DNA of 30,353 nt, from positions 1 to 30,353 of the forward strand of contig JAAYXM010000226.1 of the NCBI GenBank assembly GCA_012515925.1, in the 5' to 3' direction. Below, one piece after another: positions 15,611 through 21,871 of this stretch (positions are counted from its first letter, which is position 1; every line of letters begins with the position of its first letter). The notes below the pieces were generated by a model. It did not search any database. It was not told the DNA's origin and was given only the letters and a program-made list of their open reading frames with translations. The position numbers and the translations under genes were made by a program. The stretch is from Clostridiales bacterium (GTDB lineage: Bacteria > Bacillota > Clostridia > Oscillospirales > JAAYXM01).

Positions 15611-16381
15611 TTACTGATTGGCGGCGTTTACGATAGCCGTAAACTCGTCGGCTTTAAGCGACGCGCCGCCGATAAGTCCTCCGTCCACATCTAATTGCGC
15701 AAGCAGCTCGTTCGCGTTGCCCGCGTTCATTGAACCGCCGTATTGAATGGTAACGGACCGCGCGACTCGCGCGCCGCATTTCGCGCGGATAACCGCGCGG
15801 ATAAGTCCGCAGACCTCGGCCGCCTGCTCCGCCGTGGCTGTTTTACCCGTGCCGATAGCCCAGACGGGCTCATAAGCGAAGACGACCTTGCGCATTTGCT
15901 CCGCGGGTACGTCAAGAAGCGCGGTCTTGACCTGCGCCGTGATAATCTGTTCCATAATGCCGGATTCACGCTGTTCAAGCGTTTCGCCTACACATATAAT
16001 CGGACGCAGCCCGGTCTCGAGAGCGGTTTTAACTTTTAAATTGACGGTTTTGTCGGTCTCCGCGAAATACTGTCTGCGTTCGCTGTGTCCGATAATTACA
16101 TACTTTACACCCAGTTCCTTGAGCATGCCCGCGGAAATCTCGCCGGTAAACGCGCCCGCGTTTTCATAGTGCATATTCTGTGCCGCTATGGCAATCTTCG
16201 CGTCTCTCGCGGCGCGTATTGCGGCGGGTATATCCACGAACGGTACGCAAAGTACGACCTCACACCATTTTTGTCTTCCGATTTTTGCCTTAAGCTCGTC
16301 GATAAGAGCTTTAGCCTCCGAAGGCGTTTTGTTCATCTTCCAATTCCCAGCAATGATTGTTTTGCGATATTTTCTGTTCAT
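15611..16381 (-). CDS. tpiA: Triose-phosphate isomerase
   Basis: This 256-residue TIM barrel has Asn13 and Lys15 in AGNWKMNKT, catalytic His99 in IIGHSERR, catalytic Glu171 in AYEPVWAIGTGKTA and phosphate-binding YGGSMNAGN and GLIGGASL near the C-terminus. It interconverts dihydroxyacetone phosphate and glyceraldehyde 3-phosphate. It lies 58 bases after pgk, a gap wide enough to hold a palindrome and a possible internal promoter, and 6 bases before gpmI. An AAAGGAGCG site precedes the ATG. Confidence 0.98.
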   Translation of the reverse strand: MNRKYRKTIIAGNWKMNKTPSEAKALIDELKAKIGRQKWCEVVLCVPFVDIPAAIRAARDAKIAIAAQNMHYENAGAFTGEISAGMLKELGVKYVIIGHSERRQYFAETDKTVNLKVKTALETGLRPIICVGETLEQRESGIMEQIITAQVKTALLDVPAEQMRKVVFAYEPVWAIGTGKTATAEQAAEVCGLIRAVIRAKCGARVARSVTIQYGGSMNAGNANELLAQLDVDGGLIGGASLKADEFTAIVNAANQ

Positions 16382-16398
16382 ATATGCGCTCCTTTTGT

Positions 16399-16425
16399 AT
16401 TATATCTATTTGACTCAGTCAAATA
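16399..16425 (-). promoter_or_regulatory. 19-bp palindrome and possible internal promoter before tpiA
   Basis: TATTTGACT and AGTCAAATA (16407-16425) are exact complements around a single base. On the minus strand a perfect TATAAT (16399-16404) follows two bases later. With a 17-base spacer, the matching -35 position would read TTTATT, so the palindrome fills the space between the boxes, as an operator would. The promoter itself is weakly supported. Confidence 0.4.
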
Positions 16426-16439
16426 AAAGTCCCAAATCC

Positions 16440-17630
16440 CTATTTGTCTTCAAGGCATGCAATCCCGGGCAGCTCTAAACCCTCTAAAAATTCAAGCGAT
16501 GCTCCGCCGCCCGTCGATATATGGGTAATCCTTCCCTCAAAACCTAACTTTTTAACCGCGGACGCGCTGTCGCCCCCGCCTATAATGCTGATAGCGTCGG
16601 ATTCGGCAATCGCCGCGGCAATCGCCTTTGTACCCTCCGCAAACCTTTCAAACTCGAACACGCCCATGGGACCGTTCCATACGACGGTTCCCGCGCCGCG
16701 GACAGCTTCGGTAAACGTCGAAACAGTCTCGGGGCCGATGTCGAGCCCCATCCAGCCGTCGGGTATTTCGCCGACATCCGTGACTTTCTTTTCGGCGTCG
16801 GCGGAGAATTTGTCCGCGACAACCGCGTCGCTCGATATCAGAAGCTTCACGCCCTTGTCAGCCGCCTTTTTAATCATGTCACGGGCGTAATCCAGCTTGT
16901 CCTCCTCGCAAAGGGAATTTCCGATTTTTCCGCCCTGCGCCTTGACGAAGGTATAGGCCATACCCCCGCCGATAATCAGAGCGTCAACCTTTTCGAGCAG
17001 GTTATTGATAACGCCTAACTTGTCGGAAACCTTCGCGCCTCCTAAAATAGCGACAAACGGGCGTTTCGGGTTATTGAGGGCTTCGCCCATAATACTTATT
17101 TCCTTTTGAATCAGGTATCCGCAAACAGCGGGCAGATAAGCCGCGACCCCTGCGGTTGACGCGTGCGCCCTGTGGGCGGCGCCGAACGCGTCGTTGACAT
17201 AAAGCTCGGCAAGAGAGGCGAGTTCCCGCGCGAATTCCGGGTCGTTTTTCTCTTCCTCTTTATGAAAGCGCACGTTTTCAAGCAACATGGCCTCCCCGTC
17301 CTTAAGCGAACCCGCAATAGCCTTTGCGCTGCTCCCGATAACGTCCTCCGCCATTTTAACCCCGATGCCCAGATGCTTCGACAAGCACTCAGCAACCGGC
17401 TTAAGCGAGTATTTCGGGTTTATCTCGCCCTTGGGACGGCCGAGGTGCGAGCACAAAATCACCCGCGCGCCCTTTGAAAGCAGGTACTTTATTGTGGGTA
17501 GCGAAGCCACAATTCTCTTTTCGGAGGTTATGTTTCCGTTCTCATCCTGCGGAACATTAAAATCGCACCTGACCAGAACCCTTTTGCCTTGAGGGTTAAT
17601 GTCCTCGATGCTCTTTTTGTTGTAAGTCAT
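16440..17630 (-). CDS. pgk: Phosphoglycerate kinase
   Basis: This 396-residue protein is full length with two Rossmann-like lobes. It has RCDFNVP near residue 22, HLGRPKG near 62, KVSDKLGVI in the C-lobe, MGVFEFE and the nucleotide loop SIIGGGDSASAVKKLG. It transfers phosphate from 1,3-bisphosphoglycerate to ADP. It is the first gene of the operon behind its own promoter. Clostridial operons usually begin with gap; here no gap gene is seen, and trmL lies upstream instead. Confidence 0.98.
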   Translation of the reverse strand: MTYNKKSIEDINPQGKRVLVRCDFNVPQDENGNITSEKRIVASLPTIKYLLSKGARVILCSHLGRPKGEINPKYSLKPVAECLSKHLGIGVKMAEDVIGSSAKAIAGSLKDGEAMLLENVRFHKEEEKNDPEFARELASLAELYVNDAFGAAHRAHASTAGVAAYLPAVCGYLIQKEISIMGEALNNPKRPFVAILGGAKVSDKLGVINNLLEKVDALIIGGGMAYTFVKAQGGKIGNSLCEEDKLDYARDMIKKAADKGVKLLISSDAVVADKFSADAEKKVTDVGEIPDGWMGLDIGPETVSTFTEAVRGAGTVVWNGPMGVFEFERFAEGTKAIAAAIAESDAISIIGGGDSASAVKKLGFEGRITHISTGGGASLEFLEGLELPGIACLEDK

Positions 17631-17660
17631 CAGATCACTCCCGTAAATATATCTTTATTT

Positions 17661-17690
17661 ATTATAAAACAATATGCCATATTAAGACAA
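17661..17690 (-). promoter_or_regulatory. Sigma-A promoter of the pgk-tpiA-gpmI-eno operon
   Basis: TTGTCT (17685-17690) and a perfect TATAAT (17661-17666) are separated by 18 bases on the minus strand, about 30 bases before the pgk ATG. No CggR-like operator was recognised. Confidence 0.7.
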
Positions 17691-17754
17691 TATTGATATT
17701 TTACCTATTTTATAGCCGCTTATCCATTATTTTTGCCTAAAAACACTACAAATC

Positions 17755-17776
17755 ACAGTATAATTTCGCTTACTGT
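17755..17776 (-). terminator. Weak possible terminator after trmL
   Basis: ACAGTA and TACTGT form a 6-bp stem with a 10-base loop directly after the trmL stop, with T residues about 10 bases later. It is AT-rich and of doubtful strength. Confidence 0.3.
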
Positions 17777-18301
17777 TTATTCTCTCCCCGCTCCGTCCCC
17801 TTCTTGTGCCATTTTGCCGGATTGTCTGAGCCCGGCAAAGCCGTGCTGACGCAGCGCCTCGTAAATAACGACCGCAACGGTATTTGACAGGTTAAGGCTT
17901 CTTGCCTCTCCAATCATCGGTATTCTTATGCATCGGCCGGGATTCGCCTCGAGAATTGTCTCGGGCAGCCCGCGTGTTTCCTTACCGAATATTAAGTAAG
18001 CGCCCCCGGGATAGCTTATTTCCGTATAGGCACGCGGCGCCTTTGTACTTAAAAAGTAGAACTCGCCGCCCGCGTTTTTATCAAAGAAATCCTCGATGCC
18101 GTCATATATCGAGATATCCAGCAGGTGCCAGTAGTCCAGACCCGCGCGCTTTAAGTGCCTGTCGTCTATTTCAAACCCCAGCGGGCGGACAAGGTGCAGC
18201 CTTGACCCGGTGGCGGCGCAGGTACGCGCGATATTCCCCGTGTTGGCGGGGATTTCGGGCTCCACCAATACGATATTGAATTTTGATTCTTCGCAAGGCA
18301 C
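17777..18301 (-). CDS. trmL: tRNA (cytidine/uridine-34-2'-O)-methyltransferase, TrmL-like
   Basis: This 174-residue SPOUT methyltransferase has the three family motifs: VLVEPEIPANTGNIARTCAA near the N-terminus, IFGKETRGLPE in the middle and IRIPMIGEARSLNLSNTVAV near residue 130, which form the knotted S-adenosylmethionine site. TrmL 2'-O-methylates the wobble base of certain leucine tRNAs. The start is GTG 18301, with a modest GGGTG site upstream; the family N-terminus begins a few residues later. A polar tail of about 15 residues (QSGKMAQEGDGAGRE) is variable and probably disordered. It has its own promoter and runs divergently from the membrane protein gene. Confidence 0.93.
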   Translation of the reverse strand: MPCEESKFNIVLVEPEIPANTGNIARTCAATGSRLHLVRPLGFEIDDRHLKRAGLDYWHLLDISIYDGIEDFFDKNAGGEFYFLSTKAPRAYTEISYPGGAYLIFGKETRGLPETILEANPGRCIRIPMIGEARSLNLSNTVAVVIYEALRQHGFAGLRQSGKMAQEGDGAGRE

Positions 18302-18356
18302 GTTATCACCCGAAAACCTTTGTAATTAATTTCCTTTTATAGCATATTTCTTATCT

Positions 18357-18385
18357 ATTCTATTTCATTTTCATAATAATTTCAA
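18357..18385 (-). promoter_or_regulatory. Sigma-A promoter of trmL
   Basis: TTGAAA (18380-18385) and TAGAAT (18357-18362) are separated by 17 bases on the minus strand, about 55 bases before the GTG start. Confidence 0.65.
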
Positions 18386-18421
18386 TACTTTTTTAAAGAA
18401 ACTTTCGGTAAGTTTAGATAT

Positions 18422-18461
18422 CCCGGCTTATTACCTCCCCCGAGGGAGAGGAAGTGCCGGG
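18422..18461. repeat. GC-rich hairpin upstream of the YibE/F gene
   Basis: CCCGGC (18422-18427) and GCCGGG (18456-18461) form the outer stem, with an inner CTCCC/GGGAG pair. It lies just upstream of the -35 box and outside any gene, in the trmL-yibE divergent region. It may be a regulator site or a remnant repeat; a similar CCTCCC/GGGAGG hairpin occurs at 2724-2739. Confidence 0.5.
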
Positions 18462-18473
18462 TTAAAAACGCAC

Positions 18474-18502
18474 GTGACATTTTGATTTTTTTACGGTATT
18501 AT
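18474..18502 (+). promoter_or_regulatory. Promoter of the YibE/F-type gene
   Basis: GTGACA (18474-18479) and TATTAT (18497-18502) are separated by 17 bases. The predicted start of transcription is near 18509, which argues against the earlier in-frame TTG at 18482 and for TTG at 18533. Confidence 0.55.
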
Positions 18503-18532
18503 ATAGAAAAACCGAGTAAGGGTGAAAATCGT

Positions 18533-19741
18533 TTGATTAAGCTGAATGCCGTGTCAAGAAACAGAATAATATATGTCTGTACGATAATATTCTCGATATT
18601 ATATATATTTATCGGCAACAGAATAACGTCAAAGGGGCTTTCCGTGTTCCTGGGCGGTGAGAACGAAGCCGCGGTCACGGCACGGGTTGTATCCGTGTCC
18701 GAGAAAAAAGAAACCGAATACCGCCTGTCCGATACCGAAACCCATTCCGGCTGGGAGCTTTATTTCGAGGCCGAGATAACAAGCGGCGAATTAAAAAAAA
18801 GCCCGGTTTCCGCCGTACAGGTAAGCGACCCGTTCCATGATACAAACGTCAGAGAGGTCAGCCCCGGAGATAAAATCCTGCTCATCGGTACGGAGGAAAT
18901 GGAGTACCCGGTGCCGTGGCTTTTCCTGGATTACGAGCGGTTTAACAGCATAATATGGCTTGCGGTCGTGTTTTTGCTTGGCCTGCTGATTTTCGGCGGC
19001 GTCAAGGGATTGAATACGATTATTTCGCTCGGGTTTACATGCCTTTCAATATTTCTTGTGTTCATACCCGCGGTGCTCACGGGCAGAAACATATATTTCT
19101 GGAGCATTACAACCTGCGTCTACATCACGCTCATGACGCTGCTTATTGTAAGCGGGGCTAACCGGAAAAGCCTCGCGGCGTGCATCGGCTGCTTTTCGGG
19201 CACCCTGGCGGCGAGCCTTACAATGCTGATTTCGGATAGGTTTATCAAGCTAACGGGCATGTTAAACGACGAATCCTTGTATCTTATGCTGATGAATCCG
19301 GACAAGCCGATTGACCTGAAGGCGATAATTTTCGCGTCAATTATAATCGGCGCAATCGGCGCGATTATGGACGTTTCTATTTCGATTTCCTCATCGCTTA
19401 TCGAGGTTCGCGACACCGCGAAGAGTATTCGCGCGTCCTCCTTGTTCCGCTCGGGGCTGAGAATCGGGCGCGATATTATGGGTACCATGTCAAATACTTT
19501 GATACTCGCGTATATCGGAAGCTCCCTCGCGCTGGTTCTGCTGCTTGTGTCATACCAGGCCTCGCTGCGCGAGCTTCTGAACCGCGAGCTAATCATCGTC
19601 GAGATATTGCAGGCGCTTGCGGGAAGCCTCGGGATACTCCTGACAATCCCGCTCAACTCCGCGGTCTGCGCGATACTGTATACCAGAACCAGACAGCCGA
19701 AAAAACATGTTGCCGAAGAACCGGAAAACGGCGAAGAATAG
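18533..19741 (+). CDS. YibE/F-family multi-pass membrane protein
   Basis: This protein of about 402 residues has one N-terminal membrane helix (about 12-30), an extracytoplasmic domain of about 110 residues, then seven or so helices. It contains the family segment IIGAIGAIMDVSISISSSLIE and the later GRDIMGTMSNTLILAYIG. YibE/F proteins are widespread in Firmicutes, with no established function; transport is often assumed. The start TTG 18533 is chosen for an AAGGGTG site and because the promoter lies over the longer frame. It is a single-gene unit followed by an imperfect terminator. Confidence 0.85.
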   Translation: MIKLNAVSRNRIIYVCTIIFSILYIFIGNRITSKGLSVFLGGENEAAVTARVVSVSEKKETEYRLSDTETHSGWELYFEAEITSGELKKSPVSAVQVSDPFHDTNVREVSPGDKILLIGTEEMEYPVPWLFLDYERFNSIIWLAVVFLLGLLIFGGVKGLNTIISLGFTCLSIFLVFIPAVLTGRNIYFWSITTCVYITLMTLLIVSGANRKSLAACIGCFSGTLAASLTMLISDRFIKLTGMLNDESLYLMLMNPDKPIDLKAIIFASIIIGAIGAIMDVSISISSSLIEVRDTAKSIRASSLFRSGLRIGRDIMGTMSNTLILAYIGSSLALVLLLVSYQASLRELLNRELIIVEILQALAGSLGILLTIPLNSAVCAILYTRTRQPKKHVAEEPENGEE

Positions 19742-19751
19742 ACAGACATAT

Positions 19752-19784
19752 GAATCCGCCGAACACAATGCATTTGGCGGATTC
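19752..19784 (+). terminator. Hairpin after the YibE/F-type gene
   Basis: GAATCCGCC (19752-19760) and GGCGGATTC (19776-19784) form a 9-bp stem 10 bases after the stop. The following TTCAATAATAA is only weakly T-rich, so termination efficiency is uncertain. Confidence 0.6.
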
Positions 19785-19860
19785 TTCAATAATAAGGGGA
19801 TATGCCCCGATGCGCCTATTCTGTATTATAACCTGTGCATTTTTTGTTAACTTTCGCAAT

Positions 19861-19889
19861 GTGTTTTTTCGGTCGGGATATGTTATAAT
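19861..19889 (+). promoter_or_regulatory. Extended -10 promoter of the basic small gene
   Basis: TGTTATAAT (19881-19889) is a perfect extended -10 element. The -35 region (GTGTTT, 19861-19866) is poor, as is common with extended -10 promoters. The start codon is 46 bases downstream. Confidence 0.6.
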
Positions 19890-19935
19890 AATACAGGAGC
19901 CCGCCATCGATGCAAACGAAACAAGGAGGTTTCAG

Positions 19936-20190
19936 ATGGACAAATACATTCCCAAAGAGAAAATGAGCAAAAAGGCGCGAAAAGCGCAAAATCTGAAAAA
20001 GCGCGTTACATGGCAGGGGTTCAATCCCGTGACGCGCAAGCCACCAAACCCGAAAGCCTATAAGAGAAAGAAGCTTCGCTATCAGGATTATCCCGACAGC
20101 GAAGCTTCTTTTATTCTCCGTTTTCTTTTTCGATTTTCGCGTTTAAACTGTGAATCCCGTCTATTATGCGGTTTCTGTCCTCGGGCTTAA
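19936..20190 (+). CDS. Very basic small protein whose frame runs through a terminator (candidate tmRNA-controlled ribosome-rescue factor)
   Basis: An excellent AAGGAGG site precedes ATG 19936 by 6 bases. The first 49 residues hold 18 Lys/Arg and only 2 acidic residues, with SKKARKAQ, TWQGFNPVTRKP and KAYKRKKLRY; small proteins with a similar NPVTRK...KAYNRKK pattern occur in other Clostridia as far as I recall. No stop codon occurs before the strong terminator at 20067-20111; the formal stop is at 20188-20190, and the last 25 or so codons lie antisense to another small gene and look non-coding. Most transcripts should therefore end without a stop codon. ArfA (proteobacteria) and BrfA (Bacillus) are short basic rescue factors made from such messages. 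I see no clear sequence match to either, so the function is inference. Confidence 0.7.
   Translation: MDKYIPKEKMSKKARKAQNLKKRVTWQGFNPVTRKPPNPKAYKRKKLRYQDYPDSEASFILRFLFRFSRLNCESRLLCGFCPRA
20067..20116. terminator. Strong terminator inside the basic small ORF (bidirectional)
   Basis: A perfect 14-bp stem (20067-20080 with 20098-20111, core GAAGCTTCGCT/AGCGAAGCTTC) encloses a 17-base loop that itself contains GGAT-T-ATCC. A T-rich run follows on the plus strand. On the minus strand it begins at the stop codon of the small gene at 20111-20287 and can end that transcript too. Confidence 0.85.
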
Positions 20191-20287
20191 TCTGATAAAA
20201 GCTGTGCATCGCGTCGCCGTATTCCGAAACCTCGTCCTGCTGCTCCGGCGTAAGATTGTTTTTTAACGCGTCGCTCTTATTGTCCAA
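20111..20287 (-). CDS. Small charged protein of unknown function (58 aa)
   Basis: Starting at TTG 20287, directly after the previous stop codon, this frame encodes 58 residues. They are rich in Asp, Glu and Lys and predicted helical: LTPEQQDEVSEYGDAMHSFY, then IKPEDRNRIIDGIHSLNAK, ending EKENGE. The GGGGTGATG upstream, inside the end of the preceding gene, is a plausible ribosome binding site, and the zero gap suggests coupling. The stop codon falls at the foot of a terminator. No family is recognised. Its 3' half is antisense to the nominal end of the basic small ORF. Confidence 0.6.
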   Translation of the reverse strand: MDNKSDALKNNLTPEQQDEVSEYGDAMHSFYQIKPEDRNRIIDGIHSLNAKIEKENGE

Positions 20288-20458
20288 TTAATCATCACCC
20301 CGCAGCAGGTTTTCCGCGTAATCCCGCAGGCTCTCAAAAGAATTGATGTTCCCGTCGCGGGTTTTCATCTGCTCTCTGACATAATCCGGAAGGCCGTTGT
20401 AATACTCCCTCGCCTTCGGGTCGTTTTCAATAAGGCTCCCGAGCCCCGAATACTTCAT
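20288..20458 (-). CDS. Small conserved-looking protein of unknown function (56 aa)
   Basis: ATG 20458 is preceded at 8 bases by a perfect GGGAGG site (20467-20472). The 56-residue product starts KYSGLGSLIENDPKAREYY, continues GLPDYVREQMKTRDGNI and ends FESLRDYAENLLRGDD. It is helical, acidic and has no membrane segment or cysteine. I recall similar short proteins in Clostridia without an assigned role. It forms a two-gene unit with the 58-residue gene. The longer frame to 20500 runs into a hairpin and is not used. Confidence 0.65.
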   Translation of the reverse strand: MKYSGLGSLIENDPKAREYYNGLPDYVREQMKTRDGNINSFESLRDYAENLLRGDD

Positions 20459-20474
20459 ATAATCATCCTCCCAA

Positions 20475-20503
20475 AACAAAAAGGTATGGAATTTTTCCAT
20501 ACC
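20475..20503 (-). terminator. Terminator of the pur operon, or 5' stem-loop of the small-gene transcript
   Basis: On the minus strand GGTATGGAA and TTCCATACC form a 9-bp stem with a 3-base loop, followed by TTTTTGTTTT. It lies 87 bases after the purD stop and only 17 bases before the next small-gene ribosome binding site. Confidence 0.8.
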
Positions 20504-20507
20504 CTTA

Positions 20508-20536
20508 ATATTTGATGTTATTTAAATTTTATTCAA
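20508..20536 (-). promoter_or_regulatory. Possible promoter for the two small minus-strand genes
   Basis: TTGAAT (20531-20536) and AAATAT (20508-20513) are separated by 17 bases on the minus strand. Transcription would begin near 20502, at the very foot of the hairpin at 20483-20503, giving an mRNA with a 5'-terminal stem-loop. Confidence 0.4.
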
Positions 20537-20540
20537 GACC

Positions 20541-20585
20541 GGAGTGTCAGCGAGGGAGTGTCAGCGGGGACGGGGGTATTGACAC
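20541..20585. repeat. Tandem 14-bp repeat with GTGTCA/TGACAC ends
   Basis: GGAGTGTCAGCG occurs twice in tandem (20541-20554 and 20555-20568, period 14), followed by GGGGACGGGGG and TTGACAC (20579-20585), the complement of the repeated GTGTCA. Similar GTGTCAGCGGGGAC strings are, from memory, interspersed repeats in some Firmicutes genomes, so this may be a remnant element between purD and its terminator. Confidence 0.55.
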
Positions 20586-20589
20586 AAGC

Positions 20590-21846
20590 TTATTTTACCC
20601 CGATGTCCGAGCGTTTGTATAAATCCTTAAATGAAATACAATCCGCCGCGGCGTATGAATTTTTAATCGCCTCGTCAAGGGTAGCCGCCGTGGCGGTAAC
20701 GCCTAAAACCCGTCCGCCCGCGGTTACAAGCCCGTCTTCTTCAAGTCTTGTTCCCGCGTGGAACACCACGGCGCCGAGGCTTTCCGCGTCTTCTGTCCCC
20801 GAAATCGGATAGCCAGCTTCATATTTTCCCGGATAGCCGCCGCTTGCGAGCACGACACAGCAAGATGCCATGTCTTCCCACTCAACTTGGATATCTTTCA
20901 GACGTCCCCCGACAATCGCGAGCATGATTTCCGCCAGATCGGTTTTAAGAAGCGGAAGTACCGCCTGGGTCTCCGGGTCGCCGAACCGCGCATTGTACTC
21001 GACAACGCGAGGGCCGCTTTCCGTAAGCATAAGCCCGAAATACAAAACGCCGCGGAATGCTCTGCCGCAAGCCGCCATATTGCGCACGGTCGGCAGAACA
21101 ATATCGCGCATACAAATCTCCTTCAGCTCGGGCGTAAGGTACCGGCTCGGGGAGAACGCTCCCATTCCGCCGGTATTGGGACCGCGGTCGCCGTCATACA
21201 CGCGCTTATGGTCCTGGGCGGAGGGCATCGGCACGACGGTTTCACCGTCGGTAAAGCAAAGCAGCGAAACCTCTGGGCCCGTCATATATTCCTCTATCAC
21301 GACGCGCTCGCCGGATTTTCCGAAAACCTTGTCACACATTGCGCGCCGCAGCGCGTCAAGCGCGTCATTGATACTCATGGCGACCGTAACGCCCTTGCCG
21401 AGGGCAAGCCCGTCCGCCTTGATAACGATAGGCGCGCCTTTTTCCAGAATATAAGCCTTCGCGGCGTCAAAATCCCCGAATACCGCGTACTCCGCGGTGG
21501 GGATATTGAATTTTCTCATAAAGTCCTTGGCAAATTCCTTGCTGCCCTCGATTGCCGCGGCGGAAGCCGTCGGTCCGAAAGCGGGTATGCCGGCATCGTT
21601 AAGCTTATCAACCATACCCATTACAAGCGGGTCGTCCGGCGCGACGACAACCAGGTCAGGTCGGTTTATGTGGCAGAATTCCAGAACCCCGCCGATATCC
21701 GTCGCCTTTATATTAACGCATTCGGCTATCTTTGATATGCCGCCGTTTCCCGGCGCGCACCAGAGCTTGTTTACGCGGGGGCTCTGCGAGAGCTTTTTGG
21801 CAATCGCGTGCTCCCGTCCGCCGCCGCCTATAATCAGGATATTCAT
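20590..21846 (-). CDS. purD: Phosphoribosylamine-glycine ligase (GAR synthetase)
   Basis: This 418-residue ATP-grasp enzyme joins glycine to phosphoribosylamine, the second step of purine synthesis. It starts MNILIIGGGGREHAIAKKLS, carries the central ATP-grasp motif VIKADGLALGKGVTVA and the diagnostic GDRGPNTGGMGAFSP, followed by EYNARFGDPETQ. Length is normal. It is the last gene of the operon, 25 bases after purH, with a GAAAGGATG site before ATG. Confidence 0.98.
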   Translation of the reverse strand: MNILIIGGGGREHAIAKKLSQSPRVNKLWCAPGNGGISKIAECVNIKATDIGGVLEFCHINRPDLVVVAPDDPLVMGMVDKLNDAGIPAFGPTASAAAIEGSKEFAKDFMRKFNIPTAEYAVFGDFDAAKAYILEKGAPIVIKADGLALGKGVTVAMSINDALDALRRAMCDKVFGKSGERVVIEEYMTGPEVSLLCFTDGETVVPMPSAQDHKRVYDGDRGPNTGGMGAFSPSRYLTPELKEICMRDIVLPTVRNMAACGRAFRGVLYFGLMLTESGPRVVEYNARFGDPETQAVLPLLKTDLAEIMLAIVGGRLKDIQVEWEDMASCCVVLASGGYPGKYEAGYPISGTEDAESLGAVVFHAGTRLEEDGLVTAGGRVLGVTATAATLDEAIKNSYAAADCISFKDLYKRSDIGVK

Positions 21847-21871
21847 AATTTACGGTACATCCTTTCGCAGA

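Noticed and set aside
20758..21735. 325-codon plus-strand ORF opposite purD
   Set aside because: Antisense shadow created by GC-rich third positions of purD; no start signals and no recognisable domain.
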